The translations under genes and the position numbers were made by a program. The notes below the pieces were generated by a model, which did not search any database, had not been told where the DNA came from, and saw only the letters and a list, made by a program, of their open reading frames with translations. DNA of 64,000 nt from Agelas oroides (taxonomy: Eukaryota; Porifera; Demospongiae; Agelasida; Agelasidae), in contig OX422192.1 in NCBI GenBank assembly GCA_949130485.1, positions 5,950,085 through 6,014,084 on the forward strand. Reading direction: 5' to 3'. This document shows, piece by piece, positions 43,908 to 56,202 of this stretch (its first letter is position 1; each line of letters opens with the position of its first letter).

Positions 43908-46900
43908 ATGGCGACCGTCCAGTACCCAGTGTCCCCGCCAGGGAGTTTTAACTTCAGTCAGCCCCAGGAGTGGCCGAAATGGATACACTGCTTTGAAAGA
44001 TTTAGAACTGCCGCCGAACTCGCAGCGAAAGACGATGAGGCACAGGTCAACATGCTAATTTATACAATGGGAGACGAAGCAGATGATATCCTGAGATCGT
44101 TCAAGCTGAGCGATGTGGACACTAAGAAATACAGCGTGGTGAAGGAAAAATTTGAAGATCATTTTATCAAAAAGAGAAATGTGATATATGAGCGAGCTAG
44201 ATTTAACAGTCGTAAGCAGGAGGAAGGAGAACCTGTGGACTCGTTCATCACTGACCTGCATGCCCTAGCGGAACACTGTGACTACAAGGATCTCCATGAT
44301 GAGATGATCAGAGATAGAATCGTGGTCGGCCTGAGAGACGCAGCTTTATCGGAGAAACTGCAACTAGACTCAAAACTCACCTTGGAAAAGGCTGTCACAA
44401 AAGCACGGCAAGCCAAGACAGTCAGGCAACAGCAAGCCATAGTCCAAGGAGACGAGATGAAGCCAGAAGTGCCAATTGGTGCCGTCCACCATGGAAAAGG
44501 TGGAAGAAGGAAAGCACCTCAAGGCCCAAGGTGGAGAGGAGCCGCGACACAAAGGAGAAACCCCAGCCAACCGATGTGTTATAGATGTGGGCATACACCA
44601 GCCCACGACCGTCAACAGTGCCCAGCGAAGGACGCGGTGTGCAACATGTGCAGAAAACGAGGACACTTTAAGCGAGTATGCAAATCCGCCAAAGTAGGTG
44701 TGGTCCACGGGGGGGAGAGTGAGACAGAATCAGAATCGACCGAAGACGATGCTTTCCTTGGAACTGTTGGACAAGGCAGCACAGACCTCTGGGTAACTAA
44801 AGCCAGGGTGAATGGAATATTCATAGGGTTCCAAATTGACATAGGGGCAGAAGTAACTGTGCTCTCTGAGCGAGATTTCAAGAGACTTGGAGAGGTGACC
44901 CTATTGCCATCTCAGAGGACTCTGCGTGGACCAAACCAAAATCTACTACCTGTGAAAGGCCAATTCAGTGGGAAAATTCGAGTAGGAAAGAGAGCCACTG
45001 AGCAGACTATCTACGTAGTAGAAGGACTGCACAAATCGCTATTAGGCCAACCGGCTATCCAAGCACTACAGTTGTTGAAACGAATTGGAGCCGTTGGAAA
45101 AGGTTCCAAACCTGAAGAACTCTACCCGAACCTCTTCACAGGATTGGGGAAACTCGAGGGAGAGTATACCATCCGACTACGAAAAGGAGCTCAACCATTT
45201 GCACTTAACACTCCACGGAGAGTACCTGTCCCGCTGATGCGAGCAGTTAAGGATGAATTGGACCGCATGCAGCGACTCGGAGTGATCGAGCCCGTGGAAA
45301 CCCCCACAGAGTGGTGTGCGGGGATGGTTGTCGTCCCCAAAACTAATGGTCGTGTGAGAATTTGTGTTGACCTCACTAAACTGAACGAGGATGTGTACCG
45401 TGAACGCCATCCCTTGCCAGCCGTAGATCAGACCCTTGCACAGATAGCAGGAGCCCGAGTTTTCTCCAAACTAGATGCTAACTCGGGATTTTGGCAGATC
45501 CCTTTATGTAAAGAATCAGCCTTAATGACCACTTTCATTACGCCATTTGGGCGTTACCGTTTCAACCGCTTACCTTTCGGTATCACCTCCGCGCCAGAAC
45601 ATTTCCAGAGGAGGATGTCAGCTTTGTTGAGAGATCTGGAAGGAGTTATTTGCCTCATTGATGACATTTTGATCTATGGCAACACTCAAGAGGAGCACGA
45701 TGAACGGTTGCTAGCTGTGCTGAACAGGCTGGAAGAAGCCGGTCTAACTCTCAACAGAGACAAGTGCGAGTTTTCACGGAGAGAAGTGAAATTCCTAGGA
45801 CACATCCTTTCCCAGGACGGAGTACGCACAGACCCAGACAAAGTAGCCGCAGTTGCGAACATGGAAGAACCTATGACCGTGAAAGAATTAAGACACTTTC
45901 TGGGAATGGTAAATCAACTGAGTAAATTTATGCCTCACTTAGCAGAAATGACTAAGCCACTGAGAGATCTGTTGTCAAAGAAAAATCAGTGGATGTGGGG
46001 CCATGCTCAGGAACTAGCTTTTTCATCAATAAAAGATGCCCTCACCAAGAGTCCAGCTTTAGCGTTATATGATCCTAACCTTGAAACTACCGTATCTGCC
46101 GACGCATCGTTGTACGGCCTTGGTGCTGTTTTGCTGCAAACACAAGCCAACGGAGAAAGACGACCAGTTACTTATGTGTCTAGATCGATGACTCCGACCG
46201 AATCCAGATACGCTCAGATAGAGAAAGAGGCTCTGGCGTTGACGTGGGCCTGCGAGAGATACTCAGACTATCTAATTGGCCTACAGTTCAAAATCGAAAC
46301 CGATCATAAGCCTTTAGTGCCATTATTCAGTTCAAAACTTCTGGATGAACTTCCAATTCGAGTTCAACGTTTCAGAATGTGAATGATGCGATTTAATTTC
46401 AGTATCAGCCATGTACCAGGAAAGAACTTAACCATTGCCGACACACTATCGAGAGCACCGTGCTCAAGTTCAACAAACAACGATCGCCTATTGCAAGATG
46501 AAACCAATGCGTATCTTCAAGTCATGATACAAGCTATCCCAGCAACGGAAAACCGTCTCGAAGAGATAAGGAGGAGACAGAAGGAGGACGAGGTATGTAA
46601 ACAAATTGCAAAGTACTGTCAGAGAGGGTGGCCCTGTATTAGCAAAATACCGCAAGCTTTAAAAAAGTTTTACCCAGTAGCAGCTGAGTTATCAGTTCAG
46701 AAGGGACTACTGCTGAGAGGTAGTAGACTAGTCATACCAGTGTCCATGCAGAGTGATATTCTAAACAAACTGCACGTGGGCCATCAGGGTATTAGGAAGT
46801 GCCGAGAGAGGGCCAAGCAAGCAGTATGGTGGCCAGGCATATCAAAGCAGCTTGAGAAACTAGTGAGTGAGTGTCCAAACTGTACCAAGTTCCGAGTGCA

Positions 46901-47814
46901 GAAAGCGGAGCCTCTTATCCCCTCGCCGTTGCCCAATCTACCATGGCAAAAGATAGGCACAGATTTATTTGAGTGGGACAAAACCACCTACCTGTTAATA
47001 ATCGACTATTATTCGCGTTGGATCGAAATTGCCAAGTTGACAGGGCTATCAGCTAATTCAGTCATCAACCACACAGTCAATTTTTGCCAGATACGGCATA
47101 CCTGAGACCGTTATTTCTGATAATGGACCACAATTCTCCTCAGAAGCCCATGCACAGTTTGCACGGGAATATGGCTTTAAACATACCACTAGTAGCCCTA
47201 ACCATCCACAAGGGAATGGGGAAGCTGAGAGGGGTGTTCAAACTATTAAGAATCTGCTAAAGAAAGAAGGTGACCCGTACATAGCCTTATTGGCATATCG
47301 ATCGACCCCGTTGGAAATAGGATACAGCCCCTCAGAGTTACTGATGAGCAGGAAATTACGTACTACAGTACCCATGACTGAGGACCAGAGAAAGCCCAAA
47401 ACTCCAGATTTCTCCGTAGTAGCTGTGAAAGACAAGAGGCTAAAAACAAGGCAGAAGGTGAATCACGATACTCATCATGGAGCCAGAGAGTTGCCTGTTT
47501 TATCACCCGGAGAGTATGTGTGGGTGACGGACCGAGAGGAGTCAGGAGAAGTAGTTGAGGAAACTGCAACCAGGTCTTACACTGTACAGACTCCTGGAGG
47601 AGAATTCAGGAGAAATCGGCAACACTTAAACAGAAGCAGTTCGTCCTCAGAAACAAATACTGAATCAGATGTTACACCGAGAGAGAGTGAGAACTCACAA
47701 GTGCAAGTAGAACATGAAAGTACCACCAACCAAAGTCCAATTGCTCACCAGACCAGATCAAGAAACAATTGCCCTCCTAAGCCGCCAGAACGGTTCGACA
47801 ATAGTTGGACTTGA
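43908..47814 (+). mobile_element. gag-pol region of the gypsy element (fossil)
   Basis: Parts in order: capsid-like gag (about 43,910-44,450), two CCHC zinc knuckles (CYRCGHTPAHDRQQC and CNMCRKRGHFKRVC, about 44,575-44,690), aspartic protease with DIGAE in place of the usual DTGA (about 44,800-45,080), reverse transcriptase with LIDDILIYG (about 45,200-45,750), RNase H (about 46,050-46,430), integrase with an HHCC zinc finger (about 46,760-46,900) and catalytic core (to about 47,350), and a C-terminal tail. Gag and pol appear to share one frame. About two breaks; a fossil, though a young one. Confidence 0.88.
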
Positions 47815-47830
47815 TCTTGAGAAAGGGGGA

Positions 47831-48061
47831 TGTGGTGTTAGTTGAACTTACCTGAACTTGGACTTACCTTTTGAGTTATGTAATGATGATGTCATTTAGT
47901 TAAGTTGTGCACACCCACCTGTATGTATGTGTGTTTATGTATTGCGCATGCTCGGAAGAGAATAATGAAATGCTTTATCATCATGGCCGATGTGTGATAG
48001 ACCACGAGCTCTAGCTATCCGGGGGCAATCGAGAACCCACTGTTCGACAGAGAACACTACA
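47831..48061 (+). repeat. Right LTR
   Basis: 231 bp, same ends as the left LTR. It follows the purine tract directly. Confidence 0.93.
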
Positions 48062-48232
48062 GTCGACACACCTGAGAAAGCCGGTGATTTATGCTAAGTC
48101 AGTTGCATGAAGAGGCCACGCAAACACAAACTTGCATAGCCATTTAGCCATCTGCAATTTTGGAGGTCAGAGTGATATTCAGTCAGCTTAGCCCAGCAAG
48201 CCACCCATTGTTCTGCACTGTATACATTTTAT

Positions 48233-48333
48233 TAGTCTATCAAGCTAGACCAATTTAAGCTTCTCTCGCTCACTGGAAGTTGCGCCCCCAACTTCCGGCG
48301 AGCGAGAGAAGCTTGGTCTAGCTCGATAGACTA
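48233..48333. mobile_element. 101-bp hairpin insertion with 9-bp target duplication
   Basis: Starts TAGTCTATCAAGCTAGACCA and ends with the near-complement TGGTCTAGCTCGATAGACTA. The inner arms are AGCTTCTCTCGCTC and GAGCGAGAGAAGCT, then GGAAGTTG and CAACTTCC. ACATTTTAT flanks it at 48,224-48,232 and 48,334-48,342. Only a few mismatches in the stem. Confidence 0.85.
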
Positions 48334-48342
48334 ACATTTTAT

Positions 48343-48883
48343 GTAAAACGCAAGTGTAACGCATGAGTTGCACTTGGGATCTAATTAGTAGAGTTAGACA
48401 GTTCAGGAAGACAAGTGTGTGCACAGGCAAGATGAAGAATATTAGCTGCTATCAATAGGTATAGGTTTGGATTCCATTGGCCACATCTATGTTGATCAAC
48501 TCTGTGGTATAGGATAGAGACACTAAGCCAATGGTGTGCCTTTCATGTGTGAGCAGTAGTTGGTGTTGTACTTTCAAGAAGCACTATGCAGTACTTTTCA
48601 TCTAATTCTCGTATACCAAACTTCGAGCTGCAATCTCAGTGTATATGGTTTATGGTCAATGTGGTATTGATTGACATGGCAGGTTTTCACAGTGGGGGTT
48701 TGTCCGATTCAACAAAATACTAGAAGCATCTCTTTCCATATGCCAAGACCATAGAAGCTACTCCAACATGGTGGCTGTTCAGTCCAAAGTTCATGGCGTG
48801 TGCCTCTAGGAATGAAGTAATCCAAGCTTGCAAAAACTTGGATGGCTTGTAACTGCTGAGACAGTTTGTTGTCCATAAGTAAA
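48343..48883. other. No gene supported
   Basis: Between the hairpin insertion and the inner edge of the right arm. A minus-strand frame at 48,709-48,981 runs into the arm but has no recognised family. Confidence 0.4.
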
Positions 48884-49334
48884 TGATATATGCCTCTCAG
48901 GATAACTGTGCTGCATGCAAACACATCAAGTACACTCACTTCACCCCTGTCTGCAGGCTCTCTGAGCCACCCAGCAGTTTGCACATGCTTAGACAGAAGT
49001 TTGATGGTTCACAAGTCGCAACACGGACTGCTCTCTCTCTGTTTGCCTCGAAATTTTCATTGATCTGAGCTCCCGCGTGGCTAAAACAGGTGGCAATTAC
49101 CTACAAATAAAAGCATTTATAGCGCAAAAACTACCCGGTAGAAACGGCTGATTTTTGCATATTTTGTAGCATTTTCTGCGGGCTATCCGGCGATATATAG
49201 GTCGGCCTGGTTGCATGGGGCGAAACAAATTGTAACCACTTAGAGTAGTACCGCCTATCGTGATCGCTCGGCGGGTAGGTCGACAGATGCCGCTCGTACG
49301 CCAGTCGCTCCCGTATATCGCTTATAAAAAGTTG
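48884..49334. repeat. Inverted duplication, right arm segment 4
   Basis: Partner of 42,938-43,371, reverse orientation. Here segment 4 joins segment 3 directly (near 49,325), giving the empty site for the 2.9-kb insert of the left arm. Confidence 0.85.
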
Positions 49335-50855
49335 ATATTTGTGAAGTACAAAGTCTCTTCTACACAATCTGGCGCAAGTCCGGCTTGAATCGGTGCCTGG
49401 AGGAGAGAGCTGGTCTGTAGGAAGTAAGCGCCATGATAATTAGTGGCCAAATTCCACACTCCGTAGACTTCCGCTACTGAAGTTAGGCCGCTGGCCCAAC
49501 GACTGAACATTGGTTTTCTAATTGCAGTTTTGACTGCAGGAACGGTTCAGAGAAGGGCAACTGTGAAAGCCGGAACGCAGGAACGCGGAACGGAACGCAG
49601 AACGGAAGTAATGTGGTTTCACACAGGAAATTATACAGAAACGATGCAGGAAGTCACGATCAACGGTAGCTTCCCAGCAGCTATATATTTCGTGTAAACA
49701 GCACAGCCATCTTCCGTAGGCCCAGCAGCCTATCCTTGAAAAACATTTAGACAGATCTAGAGACGTCTTTCCACTAGAGCCAGTAAATCGTTTCGCCCTC
49801 ACTGAGGTTAAACATGGCGAAGCGAAACTCCCAGCTTCTCGCAATGCAAATGAGTCTGCCTGACTTCGCGAGACTACAGTACATTACTACGTACATGCAC
49901 AAGTCCTGTAAAATAATTTGTTTACAGGCAGGCATACCTACATCTCGGTGAAAGAGACTTGGGCTCTACTTTGGCTTTCTTCACTTGGATGAAATCACTA
50001 TCAGAGTCACTATCAGACCGCGCAGAGTTAGATCGATAACTTCACACTTGGCCATTCTTCAACGTCCTAAACTGACAGACTGACGAACAGACTTGGCTGT
50101 TGCGCCTGAACCTGCAAGCTAAACTGCTAACGAGTGGTCTTGAATTTCCATTAATGGCAGAACGTTAGCATCCGTAAGCTATACAGTGATTTATGTGGTT
50201 AGGGTGGGGTTAGGGCTGGTATAAATACCGTATAGCATACTGATGCTAACGTTCTGTCGGCTTGTTGGACTTGGCGGTCGCGCCTAACCATGTGCGCCTT
50301 CACAATGTGCGCATGCGCGTTCATCATGGCGCACTTTGCATCTTATTTCCGTTCCGCGTTCCGTTCCGCGTTCCTGCGTTCCGGCTTTCACAGTTGCCCT
50401 CAGAGAAAGCCAAGTAAGCTAATGGCAGCCCAACTTGTGAATTATACATTCACTTCAACTTGGATGTGGCTTAGAATTGATACTGGCTGTCTACAGAGAA
50501 GTTCATGCCCACAGCTTCATTCTGAAGCGCCTCCTCCATCGGGGGCATGTACATGTACAACATATTAACACCCTGGAATGGCAGGCCTAGATGCATGCAC
50601 TTGGCATTGAGCGGGTGTATATGTACCAACAGCTGATACTTCACTATGACTAATTCTTCCTACTTGGTAGTCATCACCTTGGTAACTTTTTCTGTTAATA
50701 AACTGAGAGAGATCGGTCCAGGAGATTGTCACTCAGTTACAATGATGATGGCTACTAAGTATTAGTTGCATCCCTAACACCAACGTGCAACAGCACCCCC
50801 CGGGGAGGAATATAACTACTACATAACCTGTTACCTAGGCAACACCACTGCAGAA
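49335..50855. repeat. Inverted duplication, right arm segment 3
   Basis: Partner of 39,325-40,057 in reverse orientation, enlarged by the hAT-like element at 49,555-50,399. It lacks the 37-bp hairpin of the left arm. Confidence 0.9.
49555..50399. mobile_element. hAT-like element with long inverted ends
   Basis: 845 bp flanked by TCAGAGAA (49,547-49,554 and 50,400-50,407), an 8-bp duplication. The inverted ends exceed 40 bp: GGGCAACTGTGAAAGCCGGA then repeated GGAACGC blocks. The left arm of the inverted duplication (near 39,825) has the site once, uninterrupted. An inner hairpin (AGAACGTTAGCATC and complement) is at about 50,156-50,262. Confidence 0.88.
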
Positions 50856-51420
50856 GTGAGAGATGAGCAACATTCTTGTATGTTGCCTAGATAATGGGTT
50901 GTATTTATTCTCCACATACGTACTATTTGAAGCTTTGCAACATCATAGTATGTGGAAAATGAGAGGTCTAGCATATATGTGTCGCCCTGTAGGGTGTGCA
51001 TGGCATATATATGTAATGGAAGGTGCATTGTAGTTCTGTTCCAGAAAAATAGTCTGGGCACGAGACTAGGTTGTTGAAAGGTGCATGGCATGTAAATGGA
51101 TGGTACATTGGTTTTGGTTGGAAGGTGCATGGGATGGTGCATGGCAAAAGGTGTATGGCTTTCTTTTATACTCCAGTAGGCATCAGGAAGGCTTTTGTCT
51201 AAAAGGAAGGCCTTCCTGGTCCCAGGCTGCGGGACGTGGACCCTAGAGTATCTTGCAACCCAAAAAGTTACACATATTGTGCTGCCACTTAAAGTGGATC
51301 ACTGTGGATAGCAGCAGTTTTGCTCGTCACCACACATGGCAAGCAGGGTGTAGTCAAATGGGAGCCAAGACAGACATGACATTGTTCTTGGCAAGCACAA
51401 TTCACTTTTGTACAAATTTA

Positions 51421-53336
51421 ATTGGGGCGAGCCTGAGCGAGCCCCACACTAGCGTGACTGCATTGCGCACGCGTGTGTGTATCTAGAGTAAACTATCAGT
51501 TATCGGACACCAGCGATAATCGGACGCTCGTACACGGAGACTAAGCCACGCAGATATTCGGTTATGCCATGGAAAGGAAGGCGGAGTCCACCGTATCCGG
51601 CGACTGAAAAATGGAGCTCGAGCGTCAATCCGCGTTTGCGCTAAGGACGATTAGCGTAACAGTCCGAAACATTCGATAATCCACTAAAATAATGTTATTT
51701 TCGAACGCCGCTTCCTGTTCCCTTTCTGAAGCAACTCTCAGAAAGATTTCTGCACTGTTGGAAAGCTGCAAGACCCCGCTGCTGCAAGCCTGATATTCGT
51801 CACCATAGCTGCCTTGGGCGCTGAGGGATGTTGCCGAAAATTGAGTGGGTTGCTGCATCAATGATCGGACAGTGGATTACGTATTTTTTCGCCGTGGACA
51901 CCCCCAGCTACGCAATAGGCAAACAATACTAGTATCATTAGAATCTACTGGTCCTTACCAACGTAACGGTGCAAGTCTCGTCTTTATGTGTTGTGTGGTT
52001 CTCGAGATACAATTGTTCTTGATTCATGTACTTCAGAAATTTAGAGAATCTAGTTTCCTGTAACTAGGCCCGTATGAAGGCGGAAAAACAAATGTATCTC
52101 GAGAACCACACAACGCATACAGACGAGACTTGCACCGTTACATTGGTAAGGGCCTGTAGATTCCAATGATACCAGTATTGTTGGCCTATTACGTAGCTTG
52201 GGGTGTCCACGGCGAAAAAATACGTAATCCACTCTCCGATCATTGATGCAGCAACCCACTCAATTTTCGGCAACACCCCTCAGCGCCCAAGGCAGCTATG
52301 GTGACAAATATCAGGCTTGCAGCAGCAGGGTCTTGCAGCTTTCCAACAGTGCAGAAATCTTTCTGAGAGTTGCTTCAGAAAGGGAACAGGAAGCGGCGTC
52401 CGAAAATAACATTATTTTAGCCGATTATCGAATGTTTCGGACTGTTACGCTAATCGCCACTAGCGCAAGCGCGGATTGACGCTCGAGCTCCATTTTTCAG
52501 TCACTGGATACGGTGGACTCTGCCTTCCTTTCCATGGCATAACTGAGTATCTGCGTGGCTTAGTCTCCGTGTACGAGCGTCCGATAATTGATAGTTTACT
52601 CTATCTATGCTTGTACGGACCGACCACTTACCGGAAATTTTAAATGAGCGCATTCAAATATTTCACGAAGATTGATATCGCGATATCGTGAAGCATGTGA
52701 AGGCCAGTGGAGAGCTACTGTCAGAGTGCAGCGTCAGGGACCCGGAGCGAAGACGAGTGAAGTTGAAGCACGCGTGGCACTGGTTTGTGCTTCTACCGAC
52801 GACGGCAGGCCGCTCACAGGCGGTACAAATTTAAATTATATGGACTCGTGGTTGGCTACTCAGAAAAGCCAGAAATTTAGCTCATGATTTCAGTGTAGAA
52901 CTTATTCCATGCATGTGTAGCCACGTTAGCAGCCCTGGCAGGTTGGTTTCAGGTCAGGGCCATGCATATTAAAACGGCACTCATAAACGCCATGAAATCC
53001 AGCTCATGATTTCAGTGTAAAGCTTGGTCCATGCATGTGTAGCCCAGGCTGGAGAAAGTGCTGCAACTTGTTGGCATATGTGATACCTAGCTATAGAGCT
53101 TATCATATACTTATGCATCATCAGGTTTGGCTTATTACGCTCATGTAACAGTAGACAGTGACAAATCCTGCTGTGTGCCATGACAAGTTAATATTTGACA
53201 TTTAAAGCAAAGCAACAACCCTTTTAAAGCCCCCTGTGAATGGTAAATGGATGTGCATGTAGAAGGATAATTGACTTGATGTGACATAATATCCTGCTTG
53301 CTCAGGCTCGCCCCCACAATGTTCTATATTTTCTAG
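51421..53336 (+). mobile_element. Helitron-like element D
   Basis: About 1.9 kb, 5' end ATTGGGGCGAGCCTGAGCG then AGCCCCACAC; 3' end GCTCAGGCTCGCCCCC, hairpin AATGTTCTATATT, then TTCTAG followed by T. It contains the 1.12-kb fold-back at 51,484 and no recognised protein. Its 3' third matches 12,860-13,153. Confidence 0.6.
51484..52603. mobile_element. 1.12-kb fold-back with pogo-like ends
   Basis: Two arms of about 530 bp in near-perfect inversion around a loop of roughly 70 bp (about 52,014-52,082). Ends TAGAGTAAACTATCAGTTAT and the complement of TAGAGTAAACTATCAATTAT, then ATCGGACGCTCGTACACGGA in both. Mirror-image frames (51,845 and 52,259) show the arms pair over their full length. ATTATCGGAC-type ends recall pogo/Tigger elements. 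No transposase. Confidence 0.88.
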
Positions 53337-53384
53337 TATTACTATATTATTACTCTCAATAAATTATCTGTTAGCAGTTGACAC

Positions 53385-53600
53385 AGGCCTCCCATGGACA
53401 AACACCATACCCCTCCAGTCTGCTGTGGTACCCACAGGTCTCTCCGAAATAACACCATGTACTCCTCCCCTCTACTGTGGTATTCACGGGTCTCCCCAAC
53501 TAACACCATACCCCGCCTCTTTCGTAGTACCCAAAGGTCTCCCCAAACTAACACCACCCCCCTCCTTTGCTGTGGTATCCACAGGTCTCCCATGCCACTC
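53385..53600. repeat. Minisatellite, about 43-45 bp unit
   Basis: About five copies of CTGTGGTACCCACAGGTCTC plus CCCAACTAACACCATACCCC. It lies between element D and the next right-arm segment. Confidence 0.8.
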
Positions 53601-53669
53601 CTTCGTGGTAATTACACTCCACGCACACGGCATGCAAGGCTTTCGTGCAACACGCACATTAGCGCCGCA

Positions 53670-53869
53670 CTGTAGCCTGATCCGATCTGTGCTGGCGTTG
53701 GTTGGACAGTCTCGGTTGTCAGACTACCTTGCTTGTTAGTGCATGCTTCTGTAAATAGTTTGGCAAGCTTTCATGCTGTTATAGGGCCACGGGCTGTTTG
53801 TTCGGCCAGCTTGTACAGCTTTCATACCGTTCGGGCTGCTCAACCTAAAACTCCGTGAGCTCATAATCA
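53670..53869. repeat. Inverted duplication, right arm segment 2
   Basis: Partner of 39,149-39,324 plus 38,505-38,528, reversed. TTTTAGGTTGAGC on the minus strand is the site filled by the TTAA element on the left. The 2.8 kb from 50,856 to 53,669 is missing from the left arm. Confidence 0.85.
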
Positions 53870-54915
53870 CCAACCCCCAAAATCCTCTATATGTACTGCA
53901 CAGGTGGTACTGAATGCCTTGCTCAGTCACACACCTGGCAGTCACACACCTGTCCGGCTGTCATGGCTCAGTAGCAGAGCACTGGCGGCTCAAGCCAGAG
54001 GTGTCCTGGGTTCAACTCCTGATGACTGCCGGCCTTTTCACTTTCCTCTATCTTTATTTCCAGCATGAGGCAACATGCTCAGATGGTAAGCTTGTACATT
54101 ATAACAATGGGATACAATGGATAACTGATCAAGTGCAGTGAGTTCAAAGTGAAACTATATACAGTACTGTAAAAGAAGACTGGTTGCTGTGACCCTTATA
54201 CACTGCCTGCCAACAAGCAAAGAGAATGACCATGATTATAGAATCAGTATAGTGGAGAGCAATAAACATAACCAGAGCCGATATCAAAAGACAGGAAGCT
54301 AAGGAAGTGGCCCAGATCATCTTACAGCCACTCTTCTCTGATCTAAACCACTGTACCATCTTTAGAGAGACTCACCTACCACCATCAAAGAGCCCAAGAG
54401 TTGTAACTTTGAAGCTGTATCATCCCACCTCGACTAATTTCTTTACGTCTAACTTCATGGTCTGAGTCCGTTTCATCTAACGAAATGCACGTATGTATAA
54501 TTTCGTCTCAAATTGATAATTAAACAGTGTTCAAGGAATAACTTCAGCAGAAAGGATGAACACAGCAAGTCTATAGCACTGGTACAAACCGCAAGGAATA
54601 AGCAATTGAACTACATCTTTACTGTACAAGGAAAATAAACTATACGAAATTTCATTCATCTAAGCTAATCAACAAGTGTTTACATTTACCATGGTTGAAC
54701 GGATCTCAATAAAAAGTACTGAAACAGCTAGGTTTGGTGCGAATTAGCATGTGTCTGCACTGTTTTTGTTTTCCTTTCCTTCTATACTATGGACTTTGGC
54801 AAACTTGACTGAGTCGTCCTTTAGGCCAGAAATGAGGAATGACCGTTCGTAACTAGAGGTCAACGATGCTGACATTGTGCAAATTAGTGTATGAAAGGAA
54901 AGGCAAGTAACACGA
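53870..54915. repeat. Inverted duplication, right arm segment 1
   Basis: Partner of 32,244-33,290, reversed. Homology stops near 54,915 (GGCAAGTAACA), which marks the outer edge of the right arm. Confidence 0.85.
53954..54032 (+). repeat. tRNA-derived SINE-like unit
   Basis: Partner of 33,127-33,207: TGGCTCAGTAGCAGAGCA and CCTGGGTTCAACTCC as A and B boxes, closed by CCGGC. Confidence 0.7.
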
Positions 54916-56202
54916 GCCTATAGCAACTTTGTAGACAAAAACTGCTCTCTGTTGTAGACTTCGTGAACATATGTACCTGTCATTGCAAGTAAAGCACAGA
55001 TTAAGAATTAGATTAGCGTATGCTGGCAAACGCTTCAGAATTAAACATAACATTCACCTATACTTCTTACCTGGACCACTGTGAACTTCTTTCTTCGCCC
55101 AAGAGAGTGAACTGGATGTCACATGATTATTATTAATTCATACCAAAACTGTTGCCATCACCATTGTCACGCCCACTTCCACAGCATATACTGTTGCAAT
55201 TTGATTATATACGCAGCAAGTACATAGTCTACTTTACCGTAAGACCTATTAGGCCTAAAATACAGTGAAAACCTGAGGGGTATGAAACAGCACTGAAAAA
55301 ATACCTGTTGAATTAAGCACATAGGGGATAGCTTTAAAATTAGCTTGCAACAACCTGTCATACGAATTTATACATTATGGATACTGTACTGAAATGAGGC
55401 TGTCTTGTGGGTTAATAAATGCGTCATAGCTACAATGAGGCAGGTTCCAACTTTTAAGGTAAATGCTGTACATTGAATACTACCTTGAGTGATCAAATGA
55501 AGCTTAGGGCTTCCCAAATTTCAATAGATATAGTGTCATAGAAAGATATGCCAAAAGAAAAGACTTCACAGCAGTGGAACAGATGCTACGTAAAGGATAG
55601 AAAATGATTTTTTCTTAGAGTGGACCTTTCCTTACTTGCATGCACCTTCTGTTGGTGCACTCATGAAGATGCAGCATGCAGGTCTGTTCATATTGTCAAG
55701 CGCTGGCCACTTTTTATATTTTTGGTTATGGATCTTAATTTTTTTGCACTTCTTTAGGAGTTTTTGATTGCTAAAAATGTTACTAAACATGGTATAGATA
55801 TAATTTATCGTGAGGAGTTACTACCTAGGTCCTAATTAGGCTGCTATACATAGTGCATGATTTGATGTTGTAACAATAGCAAAGTCCCTTTAGACCATCA
55901 ATTGAAGGGTGATTTCAAGCAAAGTGTGGTAAGTAGTACAGTAAAATGAGATTTCATTGTCAAGTGGAATGCCATTCAAATTTTTGGGGATTGCAAACAG
56001 TTTTAAATAATTATACAAGCAAATGTTCCAGCATTAGAAAATGTTGACCTATTCTATGCACCAGAAGAAGTATAAACATTCTCTATGCATGCATGGTATA
56101 ACAAAAGCATAATTTAATTCCAAGTCAGTGTCCTAAAACTAACAAATCAAGTTGACAGCTACAAAAAACAAGTACACATGATACAAGGGTTGGTAGTTTC
56201 AA
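54916..56202. other. 3' flank of the TRPA-like gene, no feature recognised
   Basis: Between the right-arm edge and the TRPA-like stop codon. AT-rich; no repeat, RNA gene or protein family seen. The 3' UTR and polyadenylation site of the channel gene should lie in the upper part, but no signal was singled out. Confidence 0.45.

Larger units (their letters stand above)
43577..48061 (+). mobile_element. Ty3/gypsy LTR retrotransposon, nearly whole
   Basis: About 4.49 kb with 229- and 231-bp LTRs, TG...CA ends, and 5-bp flanks GTCAA / GTCGA that agree at four of five bases. A candidate primer-binding site TGGTGTCAGAGGCGG follows the left LTR and a purine tract GAAAGGGGGA precedes the right one. 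The coding region holds gag, protease, reverse transcriptase, RNase H and integrase in gypsy order. No envelope gene. The LTRs are about 98% alike, so the insertion is young. It is broken, with about two breaks in the coding region. Confidence 0.92.

Noticed and set aside
51625-52479. Paired 78- and 72-codon frames on opposite strands
   Set aside because: Mirror images created by the fold-back arms, with no known family.
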